Numbered from the stretch's first letter, positions 18,569 to 27,969 are shown. The stretch is DNA of 64,000 nt from Polaribacter tangerinus (GCF_038024095.1 NZ_CP150668.1:930001-994000), one strand, 5' to 3'. The notes: generated by a model not told the origin, from the sequence alone. Translations and numbers: made by a program.

Positions 18569-19200
18569 GCTACGTAACGCAAACAAAGGAACAGTTGCTT
18601 ATCGAGATTGACAATAAATCAAAAGCAATTATCAATATGGGGCAACAGCTAAAAGCAATTACTCCCAAAATGGAAATATTTGATATTTTTTTGATTGCTG
18701 CACTAAACCGAACAGTTAATATTTCTAAGGCATATACATCATTAATTAGAGATAACAATTTTATTGCAGCTGCACCTTTAGTGCGTATCAATATTGATAC
18801 ACTGCTTCGCTTATATGCCTCTATAATTTCTGAATATAATAGGAATACTTTTGCTTCAAAAGTTATGGGCGGTGAATTAATAAAGAAGATGAAATTGAAT
18901 GGAACAAAAATTAAATTAGACGACAGAACTCTCTATTTAGAAATATCAAAAGTAGTAGGAATGGAATGGGTGAAAGAAATTTACCAAGCAGGAAATTCAT
19001 TTGTTCATCTTGAAAAATCGCATATTTTTTCTTCCTTGAAAATAGCAGATGAAACAGAGAGAACTTCAAATATTTCTATTGGTTTTCACGATGCCTTGAT
19101 TCCTGAAAGCGAAAAATTTGGTTCAGCTCTTTGGATGAATAAGACAGTCGACTCTATAATACAACAAGCTCAAATTTGGATGTATGAGAAAGCTAAATAA
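18565..19200 (+). CDS. Unknown helical protein coupled to the restriction enzyme
   Basis: I do not recognise this 211-residue protein with confidence. It is mostly helical, has no signal peptide, and carries FIAAAPLVRINIDTLLRLYAS near residues 67-87 and a GNSFVHLEKSHIF segment near 147. The pattern is loosely like DUF5677 or HEPN-type helical bundles, with a conserved-looking Arg near the middle and a His in the second half, but no diagnostic RxxxxH motif is clear. The 4-bp ATGA overlap with the restriction gene makes co-expression very likely. It could be an accessory, regulatory or second defence component; this is inference from position. Confidence 0.75.
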   Translation: MSYVTQTKEQLLIEIDNKSKAIINMGQQLKAITPKMEIFDIFLIAALNRTVNISKAYTSLIRDNNFIAAAPLVRINIDTLLRLYASIISEYNRNTFASKVMGGELIKKMKLNGTKIKLDDRTLYLEISKVVGMEWVKEIYQAGNSFVHLEKSHIFSSLKIADETERTSNISIGFHDALIPESEKFGSALWMNKTVDSIIQQAQIWMYEKAK

Positions 19201-19236
19201 TAGAATTTGATATTGAACAATAAAAACATTTAAAAA

Positions 19237-19959
19237 ATGAACATACTAAATGATATAGTAAGCGGTGCCGCAAGACAATTTGGAAGAGAATTCGGAAGAG
19301 CAGGTGCTAATTCTATTCTGAAAGGTGCAAACTACTATGCAGTAAATGAAGTGAGTAATTATTCAGGAAGAATTAAGCCTTCAGACAGCGAAGTAGTTAA
19401 AAGTATCAAGGAAATTAATAAAGTCAAGTTTATCTCAACTAATAGAGGAAATATTTCTAGATTAATTGAAATAACTGACTTGGTAATTTCTAATCTTGAA
19501 TTCAATGAAAATCAAACTTTAAATGAGATAAATGATATAACAGAATTAATTAATCGATATATAGACAAATTCAATCATGGAAGTGCATTAGTTGATGATG
19601 ATTTTAAAGAAAAAAGTGTTGACTATTTAGAAGAAAGACGAAACGAGTTTGTGAGACTTCTGAATGTATTTAACAAAGATATTAAAAACTACATTACACA
19701 AAATTTAGAAATAACAAGAAAGAAGAAAAAATCAAAAAAAACTGCTATATTATTAGCAATTCCTTTGTTAGGCCTCCAATGGGCCTATTTGAAACCAATA
19801 AAATACACTGTACTTTCAATATTACTATGTTGGACAGTAATAATTCCTATTATTAATCTTATATCACTATTCAAACTATTATTAATGAATGAAAGTAAAT
19901 TTGATATAAAGTTTAACCCTGAATACTTTTATTATAGTCAGTTTAATATTAATAACTAA
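19237..19959 (+). CDS. Unknown protein with C-terminal double membrane hairpin
   Basis: This 240-residue protein is not recognised. Residues 1-35 are Gly/Ala-rich (SGAARQFGREFGRAGANS), residues about 55-160 are predicted helical and probably coiled, and a basic stretch (RKKKKSKK, about 161-168) leads into two hydrophobic segments (about 169-188 and 192-218). The end resembles a TM2-like hairpin. It starts 36 bp after the preceding gene on the same strand, so it is probably the third gene of the restriction operon. A membrane-anchored effector or anchor is possible; nothing in the sequence proves it. Confidence 0.7.
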   Translation: MNILNDIVSGAARQFGREFGRAGANSILKGANYYAVNEVSNYSGRIKPSDSEVVKSIKEINKVKFISTNRGNISRLIEITDLVISNLEFNENQTLNEINDITELINRYIDKFNHGSALVDDDFKEKSVDYLEERRNEFVRLLNVFNKDIKNYITQNLEITRKKKKSKKTAILLAIPLLGLQWAYLKPIKYTVLSILLCWTVIIPIINLISLFKLLLMNESKFDIKFNPEYFYYSQFNINN

Positions 19960-19967
19960 TCACAACA

Positions 19968-20034
19968 AACAACTAAACTAAAAACTAGCTATTTTAAGCT
20001 AATTTTGATACAAAGTTTGTAATGTTTAGTTGTT
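19968..20034. repeat. Hairpin repeat 1 after the restriction operon
   Basis: Perfect 11-bp arms AACAACTAAAC (19968-19978) and GTTTAGTTGTT (20024-20034) enclose 45 nt with a smaller TAGCT/AGCTA stem and ACAAAGTTTGT (20010-20020). The right half ACAAAGTTTGTAATGTTTAG recurs with three changes in hairpin repeat 2. It might also act as a terminator of the operon, but there is no clean T tract. Confidence 0.7.
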
Positions 20035-20168
20035 CTCTTTTTGAAATAGTAAAAACTTGTTTGAGCAACATAATTACTACTATCAACGCTAATTTTACAA
20101 TTCTCTTCTGTAGACTATTCTGTCAAAAAAACTCCTTGATGCATTTGTATATTTATTAGCTATACACA

Positions 20169-20220
20169 TTGCTAAAAATTAGAATTCAATACAAACTACA
20201 AAGTTTGTGATTTTTAGCAA
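20169..20220. repeat. Hairpin repeat 2, diverged copy
   Basis: Perfect 11-bp arms TTGCTAAAAAT (20169-20179) and ATTTTTAGCAA (20210-20220) enclose a nested 7-bp hairpin ACAAACT/AGTTTGT. The right half (20198-20217) is homologous to that of repeat 1, but the arms differ and still pair. Confidence 0.7.
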
Positions 20221-20425
20221 TCTATATTACAAATTGAAAAAATAGCATTTTAGTCTGCTACCTTTCACATACCTATACTTTTGTATTTTAAAACAACTTA
20301 AAAAATGATGTGTCACAATCAAAATAATAAACAATAGTTCATAACTTCAACCAAAAAATTAGTCAAAAAAATGTAATTTTACCACAAGAATAAAAAGTTA
20401 AATCCTTCATCTCCATAAAAGCAAC
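20221..20425. other. Intergenic region upstream of dnaE
   Basis: No coding frame. TACTTTTG at 20276-20283 matches TAnnTTTG but lies 142 bp from the dnaE ATG; TAATTTTA near 20374 is closer but one base off. Either could be the dnaE promoter. Confidence 0.4.
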
Positions 20426-23400
20426 ATGTACTTAATTTTCGATACAGAAACTACTGGTTTACCAAAAAGTTGGAATGCTCCAATTACAGACACAGACAAT
20501 TGGCCCAGGTGTATTCAAATTGCATGGCAACTGCACGATGCTATGGGAAATGTTATGGAGCATAACGACTTTCTTATAAAGCCAGCTGGGTTTAACATAC
20601 CTTTTGATGCCGAGAGAATTCATGGAATTTCAACAGAACTAGCAGAAGAAAACGGAATTGAGCTAGAAAAAGGATTGCAAATATTTAAAGAGGCATTGGC
20701 AAAAGCCAAATTTATAGTGGGGCAAAACTTACAGTTCGATATTAATATTATGGGATGCGAATTCCATAGATTGGGCATCGAAAACAACCTAACTAAAATA
20801 CCAGTTTTAGATACCTGTACAGAAAAAACAGCTCTTATGTGTCAAATTCCTGGTGGTAGAGGTGGTAAATTTAAGCTACCAACATTAACGGAATTACACC
20901 ATCATCTTTTTGGAGTAGATTTTAGCGAAGCACACAATGCAACTGCAGATGTAGAAGCAACTACACGCTGTTTTCTTGAATTAATTAGGTTAAAAGAATT
21001 TACAAAAGAAGAGCTAGATGTAGAGGCAGATTACTTTAAAAATTTCTCTGAAACCAATCCGAAGCCAATTCAGGTGATTGGTTTAAAACACATCAACCTA
21101 AAAAAGGAAAGTGAAAAAATTCGTAAGCGTTTAGAAAAACTAAAAGACGTTCAAGAAACCAAATCTACCTCAGAGGGTTTGGCAGAGTTAGAAACCGTAA
21201 AATTTGCTCATTTACACAATCATACTCAGTTTTCGGTACTTCAATCTACCATGCAAATTGCCAATATTGTTAAAGCCGCTGCAGCAGACAATATGCCTGC
21301 AATTGCAATGACAGACACTGCAAACATGATGGCAGCCTTTCATTTTGTAAACGAAGTATTAAAACACAATAAAAATACAGACAATCCTATTAAACCAATT
21401 GTAGGCTGTGAATTTAATGTGTGTGAAGACCATAAAAATAAATCGCAAAAAGATAATGGATATCAAGTAGTTTTATTAGCTAAAAATAAAAGAGGGTACC
21501 ATAATTTAGCAAAAATGTCTTCTATTGCTTTTGTAGATGGTTTTTACTATGTACCAAGAATAGACCGAGAAATTATAAAAAAATACAAAGAAGATATTAT
21601 TGTATTAACAGGAAACTTGTACGGAGAGGTTCCAAGCAAAATTTTAAATCTCGGAGAAAACCAAGCGGAAGAAGCATTACTTTGGTGGAAAGAACAATTT
21701 AAAGACGATTTGTATATAGAGGTTATGCGCCATAACCAACAAGATGAAGACATTGTAAATGAAACGCTTTTAAAATTCGCAAAAAAACACCAAATAAAGG
21801 TTGTAGCCACTAACAACACCTTCTATTTAGAAAAAAAAGACGCCAATGCTCACGATATTCTTTTGTGTGTAAAAGACGGAGAAAAACAAGCAACTCCCAA
21901 AGGAAAAGGTAGAGGGTATCGTTACGGATTACCAAACGAAGAATATTATTTTAAGTCTACAGAAGAAATGAAAACGCTTTTTGCAGACCTGCCAGAAGCC
22001 ATTATTAATATTCAAGAAATTGTAGATAAAATTGAGGTTTTTACGCTAGCTAGAGATGTACTTTTACCTGCTTTTGATATTCCAGAGCAGTTTAAAGATC
22101 CGGAAGATGAAAAAGACAACGGCAAACGTGGTGAAAACAACTTTTTAAGACATCTAACCTACGAAGGAGCAAAAAAACGATATGGCGAAATTACAGAAAG
22201 CATAAAAGAGCGTTTAGATTTTGAACTTTCTGTTATTGAAAAAACAGGTTATCCTGGTTATTTTCTTATTGTAGAAGATTTTATAAGAGAAGCCAGAAAT
22301 ATGGATGTTTCTGTTGGCCCAGGACGTGGTTCTGCAGCAGGCTCTGTTGTAGCATATTGTTTGTGGATTACAAATATAGATCCTATAAAATACGATTTAC
22401 TTTTTGAGCGTTTCTTAAATCCCGAACGTGTATCTATGCCAGATATCGATATCGATTTTGATGACGAAGGTCGTGGTAGAGTAATGGATTATGTAATTGA
22501 AAAATATGGCGCTAACCAAGTAGCGCAAATTATTACTTACGGAACAATGGCTGCAAAGTCTTCTATAAGAGATACTGCAAGGGTTTTAGACTTACCGCTA
22601 TTTGAAGCAGACAGAATTGCAAAATTAATTCCGGGTATTAAACTAAAAAATATTTTTAGCGACGATGCTAAAAGTAAAGAAAAAGTAGCCGATTTACGTG
22701 CCGAAGAAAAACAGTTAGTAGAAGAGCTAAAGCACATGTCTTTAGGTACAGATTTAGTTTCTGAAACTATCAACAAAGCAACTATTTTAGAGGGCTCTGT
22801 TAGAAATACAGGTATTCATGCTTGTGGTGTAATTATTACTCCAGGAGATATTACCAATTATGTACCTGTAGCACTTGCAAAAGATTCTGACATGTATGTT
22901 ACTCAATTTGACAACTCTGTTGTAGAATCTGCCGGACTCTTAAAAATGGACTTTTTAGGGTTAAAAACATTAACTTTAATAAAAGATACTGTAAAAATTG
23001 TAAAAGCAAAACATAGTATTGTTTTAGATCCAGAAAATTTTCCGTTAGACGATGAAAAAACATATGAATTGTTTCAAAAAGGAGAAACCGTAGGTATTTT
23101 CCAATACGAGTCTCCAGGAATGCAGAAACATATGCGTTCTTTAAAGCCTACAGTTTTTGCAGATTTAATTGCTATGAATGCCCTTTACAGACCTGGGCCA
23201 ATGGAATATATTCCTAGTTTTATTAACAGAAAACACGGAACAGAAGACATAGAATACGACTTGCCTGCTATGGAAGAATACTTAGCAGAAACCTATGGTA
23301 TTACCGTATATCAGGAGCAAGTAATGCTGCTTTCTCAAAAGCTAGCCGATTTTACAAAGGGGGAAGCTGATGTTTTACGTAAAGCAATGGGTAAAAAGCA

Positions 23401-24763
23401 AATTGAGGTTTTAGATAAAATGAAACCTAAATTTATTAAACAAGCTGCAGCAAACGGACATGATGCCGAAAAATTAGAAAAAATATGGAAAGATTGGGAG
23501 GCATTTGCTAGTTATGCTTTTAACAAATCTCACTCTACTTGCTACGCTTGGATTGCCTACCAAACTGCTTACTTAAAAGCTCATTACCCAGCAGAATATA
23601 TGGCTTCTGTACTTTCTAATAACATGAATGATATTAAAGCTGTTTCATTTTTTATGGAAGAATGTAAACGCATGGGATTACAAGTTTTAGGACCCGATTT
23701 AAATGAATCTTTCTTAAAGTTCTCTGTAAATAATGAGGGAGCTGTTCGTTTCGGAATGGCAGCTGTTAAAGGTGTTGGTGCTGGTGCTGTAAGAGCTATT
23801 ATTAAAGAACGTGAAAAAAATGGCAACTACACCTCTATCTTCGACCTAGCAAAACGAGTAGACTTACGTGCTGCCAACAAAAAATCTTTTGATAGCCTTG
23901 TAAAAGCAGGTGCTTTTGATTCGTTTACAGATACCCATAGAGCTCAATATTTTGCAGTAGATGAAAAAGGGATAACTTTTTTAGAACGTGCCATGAAATT
24001 TGGTAGTAAATTTCAAGAAAATGAAAATTCTGCTCAGGTTTCTATGTTTGGAGAGACCTCTTCAGTTCAATTTCCTGAACCGGATATTCCAGAGTGTGAA
24101 ACCTGGGGAACAATGGAACTTTTATCACAAGAAAAAGAAGTTATTGGTATCTACATTTCTGCACATCCTTTAGACGACTTTAAAAATGAACTAAAGTTTT
24201 GTAATGCTTCTTTAAAATACTTTAAAGGAGACTTGGCAAAGTTTGTAAACATGAATCTAGCTTTTGCAGCTATCATTACAGATGTTCAACATAGAGTTTC
24301 TAAAGCTGGTAAAGGTTGGGCACTTTTTACAATGGAAGATTATGGCGACAGTCATGAATTTAGAATTTTTGGAGAAGACTACTTAAAAATGAAACATTTT
24401 TTAGTACCCAATTCTTTTCTATTTGTAAGAGCAACTATTCAGCCAGGATGGACAAATAAAGAGGGTGTTGTTGGTGAACCCAGATTAAAATTTACAGAAA
24501 TGAAGCTTTTACATGATATTATGGATGAGCTTTGCAAAAAAGTAACCATACAACTTCCTCTTAATGAAATTAAAGAAGATACTATTTTAAACCTAGAGTC
24601 AATTTTAAAAAATACTCCAGGAAAACAAAGTCTTCATTTTACCGTTTGGGATGAGCAAGAAAAGTTAGAAATTAGCTTGCCAAGTAGAAATACTAAAATT
24701 CATATATCGAATGAATTATTAGCAACATTAGAGAGTCAGCAGATTACTTACAAACTAAACTAG
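20426..24763 (+). CDS. dnaE: DNA polymerase III alpha subunit fused to a DnaQ-like exonuclease
   Basis: This 1445-residue replicative polymerase carries its own proofreading-type domain. Residues 1-190 are a DEDDh exonuclease: YLIFDTETTGLP supplies the first Asp/Glu, FIVGQNLQFDINI the second Asp, and HNATADVEATTR the His and last Asp. A PHP domain starts near residue 259 (HLHNHTQFS). The C-family polymerase core includes PGRGSAAGSVVAYCL and the catalytic PDIDIDFDDEGRG (about 672-684). Tau-binding and OB-fold regions follow. Ordinary DnaE proteins are about 1,160 residues and lack the exonuclease; the fused form is typical of Bacteroidota. It stands alone. Confidence 0.95.
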   Translation: MYLIFDTETTGLPKSWNAPITDTDNWPRCIQIAWQLHDAMGNVMEHNDFLIKPAGFNIPFDAERIHGISTELAEENGIELEKGLQIFKEALAKAKFIVGQNLQFDINIMGCEFHRLGIENNLTKIPVLDTCTEKTALMCQIPGGRGGKFKLPTLTELHHHLFGVDFSEAHNATADVEATTRCFLELIRLKEFTKEELDVEADYFKNFSETNPKPIQVIGLKHINLKKESEKIRKRLEKLKDVQETKSTSEGLAELETVKFAHLHNHTQFSVLQSTMQIANIVKAAAADNMPAIAMTDTANMMAAFHFVNEVLKHNKNTDNPIKPIVGCEFNVCEDHKNKSQKDNGYQVVLLAKNKRGYHNLAKMSSIAFVDGFYYVPRIDREIIKKYKEDIIVLTGNLYGEVPSKILNLGENQAEEALLWWKEQFKDDLYIEVMRHNQQDEDIVNETLLKFAKKHQIKVVATNNTFYLEKKDANAHDILLCVKDGEKQATPKGKGRGYRYGLPNEEYYFKSTEEMKTLFADLPEAIINIQEIVDKIEVFTLARDVLLPAFDIPEQFKDPEDEKDNGKRGENNFLRHLTYEGAKKRYGEITESIKERLDFELSVIEKTGYPGYFLIVEDFIREARNMDVSVGPGRGSAAGSVVAYCLWITNIDPIKYDLLFERFLNPERVSMPDIDIDFDDEGRGRVMDYVIEKYGANQVAQIITYGTMAAKSSIRDTARVLDLPLFEADRIAKLIPGIKLKNIFSDDAKSKEKVADLRAEEKQLVEELKHMSLGTDLVSETINKATILEGSVRNTGIHACGVIITPGDITNYVPVALAKDSDMYVTQFDNSVVESAGLLKMDFLGLKTLTLIKDTVKIVKAKHSIVLDPENFPLDDEKTYELFQKGETVGIFQYESPGMQKHMRSLKPTVFADLIAMNALYRPGPMEYIPSFINRKHGTEDIEYDLPAMEEYLAETYGITVYQEQVMLLSQKLADFTKGEADVLRKAMGKKQIEVLDKMKPKFIKQAAANGHDAEKLEKIWKDWEAFASYAFNKSHSTCYAWIAYQTAYLKAHYPAEYMASVLSNNMNDIKAVSFFMEECKRMGLQVLGPDLNESFLKFSVNNEGAVRFGMAAVKGVGAGAVRAIIKEREKNGNYTSIFDLAKRVDLRAANKKSFDSLVKAGAFDSFTDTHRAQYFAVDEKGITFLERAMKFGSKFQENENSAQVSMFGETSSVQFPEPDIPECETWGTMELLSQEKEVIGIYISAHPLDDFKNELKFCNASLKYFKGDLAKFVNMNLAFAAIITDVQHRVSKAGKGWALFTMEDYGDSHEFRIFGEDYLKMKHFLVPNSFLFVRATIQPGWTNKEGVVGEPRLKFTEMKLLHDIMDELCKKVTIQLPLNEIKEDTILNLESILKNTPGKQSLHFTVWDEQEKLEISLPSRNTKIHISNELLATLESQQITYKLN

Positions 24764-24910
24764 CAGTCTTTTTTTATCAAATAACTATCAACCTAAAAAT
24801 TATATTGATATATTTTTGTGACATCTGTAATGTAAGTCTCCTTTTATTCAATAGTTCCTATTTTTGTTTTTCTTAACATTTTAAAACACAAGCATCTGTT
24901 TTATATTATA

Positions 24911-24918
24911 TACTTTTG
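24911..24918 (+). promoter_or_regulatory. -7 promoter box of the lactone oxidase gene
   Basis: TACTTTTG matches TAnnTTTG and lies 20 bp before the ATG at 24939. Confidence 0.5.
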
Positions 24919-24938
24919 TTTAATAATTTTTTAAAATA

Positions 24939-26273
24939 ATGAAACAAAAAAACAACGGTATTTGGGTAAGCTGGAACGAGAATGTAAAACACAGCTACAA
25001 ATCTTTATATAAAATTACTTCAGAAAGCGAATTGCAAAAAGTAATTGCCCATAGTAAAAAAATCCGTTTTTTTGGTAATAAACAATCTTCTGCAGATATT
25101 GCCGCAGGTACAGACACATTGATAGACATGAAAAACTATAATAAAATAGTTTCTTATGATGATGATAAGCGAACCATAACAGTGCAGTCTGGTGTTATTT
25201 TAAAAGATTTGTTAGAAGCTATTGAAGCTGTTGGTTGGTGCATACCTTGCCTACCAGATATAAATACTATTACTGTTGGTGGTGCATTAGCAACCGGAAC
25301 ACATGGTACAAGTGGCAAATTATTATCGGAATATATAACCTCTTGCAGACTAATATTAGCAGACGGTTCTGTAAAAGAAATTAAAAGCAATGATGAATTG
25401 ATGAATGCAGTAAAAGTATCTTTAGGCATGCTAGGAGTGCTCTCTACTATAACATTTAAATGTGAACCAGCTTACACACTCCATGTTAAAGAAAGACCAG
25501 AAAACGATTCGGAATGGTTGCCAAAAATTAAAAATCGTTTGAAAAAGCACGATTTTTTAAGAGTATTATGGTTGCCACATACTAATAAAGGATATGTAAT
25601 TACAGGAGATAAGATAGCTCCTGAAACTGAAGTTACTGAAAACTTAGGTCCTAAGTTTTTAAAGCATAGAAGAACTGCTTCTAAAATATTATATAAATAT
25701 ACGCACGTATTTCCTTGGCTTACTGCCATTGCAAACAAGTTGTTATATATTGGTTTTTTTAGTTCAAAGAAAGAGCACAAAGGTTCATTGTATCAAGCAA
25801 CTGTTACAAAATCTAGAGGTTCTACGCTAGAATTAGCCGAATGGACTATTGGTTTAAACAAGTTTCCACAGGTATTTAAAGAACTAAAAAAAGAGATTAA
25901 CAAATGGAATAACAAGTCTTTTATCCATATTCCAATGGATGTACGTTTTGTAGAAAAAGATAACGCTTGGCTTAGCTACGCATATAAAGAAGACATTGTT
26001 ACAATGGGATGTGTTTCTAGAAATGCTGCTACTGCAGATACATACGAAGCCTTTAAAACCGTTGAAAAAATATTTTTAAAATATGGAGGAAGACCTCATT
26101 GGGGAAAACGTTTTACCGCAAAAGATAGTCAACTTTCTAAAATATATCCTAAATGGGAAGATTTTAAATCTCTGAGAAAAGAACTAGATCCGACAAATAA
26201 ATTTTTAAATCCGTATTTATCTAAATTAGTAAACGAAAAGAAAACTGCAAATGTTAGAAAAGTTGTTGCCTAA
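24939..26273 (+). CDS. FAD-linked sugar lactone/alditol oxidase family protein
   Basis: This 444-residue protein has a VAO-type FAD domain (TSESELQKVIAHSKKIRFFG, DIAAGTDTLIDM, then VGGALATGTHGTSGK near residues 108-122) and a C-terminal D-arabinono-1,4-lactone oxidase domain (PHWGKRFT near 386 and LRKELDPTNKFLNPYL at the end). Relatives oxidise gulono-, galactono- or arabinono-lactones or xylitol-like alditols to make ascorbate-type products. The substrate is not predictable. No signal peptide is seen. Its end overlaps the next gene's start by 23 bp, implying co-expression. Confidence 0.88.
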   Translation: MKQKNNGIWVSWNENVKHSYKSLYKITSESELQKVIAHSKKIRFFGNKQSSADIAAGTDTLIDMKNYNKIVSYDDDKRTITVQSGVILKDLLEAIEAVGWCIPCLPDINTITVGGALATGTHGTSGKLLSEYITSCRLILADGSVKEIKSNDELMNAVKVSLGMLGVLSTITFKCEPAYTLHVKERPENDSEWLPKIKNRLKKHDFLRVLWLPHTNKGYVITGDKIAPETEVTENLGPKFLKHRRTASKILYKYTHVFPWLTAIANKLLYIGFFSSKKEHKGSLYQATVTKSRGSTLELAEWTIGLNKFPQVFKELKKEINKWNNKSFIHIPMDVRFVEKDNAWLSYAYKEDIVTMGCVSRNAATADTYEAFKTVEKIFLKYGGRPHWGKRFTAKDSQLSKIYPKWEDFKSLRKELDPTNKFLNPYLSKLVNEKKTANVRKVVA

Positions 26274-26910
26274 AGGTTTTTTATTTGATTTTGATGGTGT
26301 TGTTGTGCATAGTTTTAAAAGTCATGGCAACGCTTGGAGAACTGCTTTTAACGAACTTTTTAACAAAGAAATTGCACCGTTTCCCAAAAGTCATGCAGGT
26401 AAATCGCCACGGCTAATTGCAGAATACTATTGTAGTGTTATTGGCCAAGAACAAAGAGCAGAAGAATTATATCTATTAAAAGATACTCATTTAGACAAGT
26501 ACTTTACCAAACCAATCGTATTGCCGGGTGTAGAACAAATAACCTCATTTTTAACCGAAAAAGAAATTCCTTATGGAATTGCTAGTAATGCTACCAAGCA
26601 ATTTTTAAAAAATAGCATACAACAATTAAACTTAAATTTTAGCACTTATTTTGGTGTTGAAGATTACGAAAACCCGAAACCGGCTCCGGAGCCTTACATT
26701 AAATTAGCTACAGCACTAGGATTTTCTCAAAAAGACTTTAAAAATATTTGGGTTTTTGAAGATAGTTTAACAGGTACACAAGCTGCAAAGTTGGCCGGAA
26801 TGGTTCCTGTTGGAATTACAACTCAATATAGTGAAGAGGAACTTAAAGCAGGTGGTAGTGAATTGGTTTTTACGTCGTTATTGGAAGCTTATGAGTACTT
26901 AAAAAAGTAG
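26251..26910 (+). CDS. HAD-superfamily phosphatase, beta-phosphoglucomutase-like
   Basis: This 219-residue protein shows all HAD motifs: motif I FLFDFDGVVVHSF (nucleophile Asp near 13), motif II GIASNATKQ, motif III KPAPEPYIK with the Lys, and motif IV VFEDSLTGTQAA. The cap insertion after motif I is of the small helical (PGMB/phosphatase) type. It probably dephosphorylates a sugar phosphate or other small metabolite. It starts 23 bp inside the lactone oxidase gene, so the two enzymes may act on linked sugar metabolites; this is inference. Confidence 0.88.
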   Translation: MLEKLLPKGFLFDFDGVVVHSFKSHGNAWRTAFNELFNKEIAPFPKSHAGKSPRLIAEYYCSVIGQEQRAEELYLLKDTHLDKYFTKPIVLPGVEQITSFLTEKEIPYGIASNATKQFLKNSIQQLNLNFSTYFGVEDYENPKPAPEPYIKLATALGFSQKDFKNIWVFEDSLTGTQAAKLAGMVPVGITTQYSEEELKAGGSELVFTSLLEAYEYLKK

Positions 26911-26995
26911 TTGTTTTTCTCTCTTTTTGGAAGAATTTTGTAGAACAATTCATAAAATTTTTTGCTGCTTTCTAAATAACTAAACAGTAAGAAAA

Positions 26996-27889
26996 CTATC
27001 CTGTTACTTCCCTGAAAAAAGTTTCTAGATTTTTATTCTGAGTATTCAATCCTAAAATTTTAAGATTGTTTTCTTGCGCTAAGTCAAAAATTTGTGAACG
27101 CATATCTAGGTCAGATTCAAAAACTAACTGCCAGGTATTTTCTGTTGTATTTTCTAGAGATACTATATTTGGTAATTTCTTAAATAAGTTTACATCAACA
27201 GTAATATCAAACGTAACTTCTATAACTTGATGTTTGTGTTTTTTTAGAGCATCTATTTTTTTATCGACCAAAATCTCACCTTTTTTAATAATTAATACCC
27301 GATCGCAAACTGCTTCTACTTCTTGCATAATATGGGTTGAAAAAAGAACTGTTTTATCTTTTCCTAACTCTTTAATTAAAGTTCTAATTTCTATAATTTG
27401 ATTTGGATCTAAACCAGTAGTTGGCTCATCTAAAATTAACACATCCGGATTGTGCAAAATTGCCGCAGCCAAACCTACCCTTTGTTGATAGCCTTTAGAA
27501 AGCTGACTAATTTTTTTGGAAACTTCTTTTTTTAAGCCCACTTTTTCTATACAAGTTTCTATATCACCTTTGTTTATTTTAAAAATTGCAGCCCTAAATT
27601 GCAAATACTCACGCACATACATTTCTTTGTACAAAGGATTGTGTTCTGGTAAATACCCAATACTTTTTTGTGCTTTAATTGGGAATTGTAAAACATCTAT
27701 ATCGTTTATATAAACTTGTCCGTTTGTGGGTTGAATATAACCCGTTAAAATTTTCATTAACGTAGATTTCCCAGCACCATTTGGACCTAAAAAACCAATA
27801 ATTTCTCCTTTACCTGCAAAAAATGACACGTCATTTAATGCCTTTTGTGTTTTATAAGATTTACTTACAGATGTTACTTTTATAGACAT
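26996..27889 (-). CDS. gldA: Gliding-motility ABC transporter ATP-binding protein GldA
   Basis: This 297-residue ABC ATPase has Walker A GPNGAGKST, Q-loop, signature QLSKGYQQRVGLAAA, Walker B VLILDEPTTGLDP and switch His in FSTHIMQEVE. The C-terminal about 70 residues match the GldA type. GldA, with membrane partners GldF and GldG, is needed for gliding in some Flavobacterium species. The partners are not in this window. The start is taken as the ATG at 27889 (MSIKVTSVSKSY); an upstream in-frame TTG at 27910 is less likely. A generic ABC-2 ATPase is the alternative. Confidence 0.82.
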   Translation of the reverse strand: MSIKVTSVSKSYKTQKALNDVSFFAGKGEIIGFLGPNGAGKSTLMKILTGYIQPTNGQVYINDIDVLQFPIKAQKSIGYLPEHNPLYKEMYVREYLQFRAAIFKINKGDIETCIEKVGLKKEVSKKISQLSKGYQQRVGLAAAILHNPDVLILDEPTTGLDPNQIIEIRTLIKELGKDKTVLFSTHIMQEVEAVCDRVLIIKKGEILVDKKIDALKKHKHQVIEVTFDITVDVNLFKKLPNIVSLENTTENTWQLVFESDLDMRSQIFDLAQENNLKILGLNTQNKNLETFFREVTG

Positions 27890-27969
27890 ATTACAAATAT
27901 AAACTTTCAATGTTTAGTGTCATCAAAATCGGCAATAATACTGTTTTTAAAAACGAAATAAAAAAGAGT

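Noticed and set aside
19968..20220. Integron attC sites
   Set aside because: Structured arms are suggestive, but the required core and inverse-core boxes and an integrase gene are not seen.
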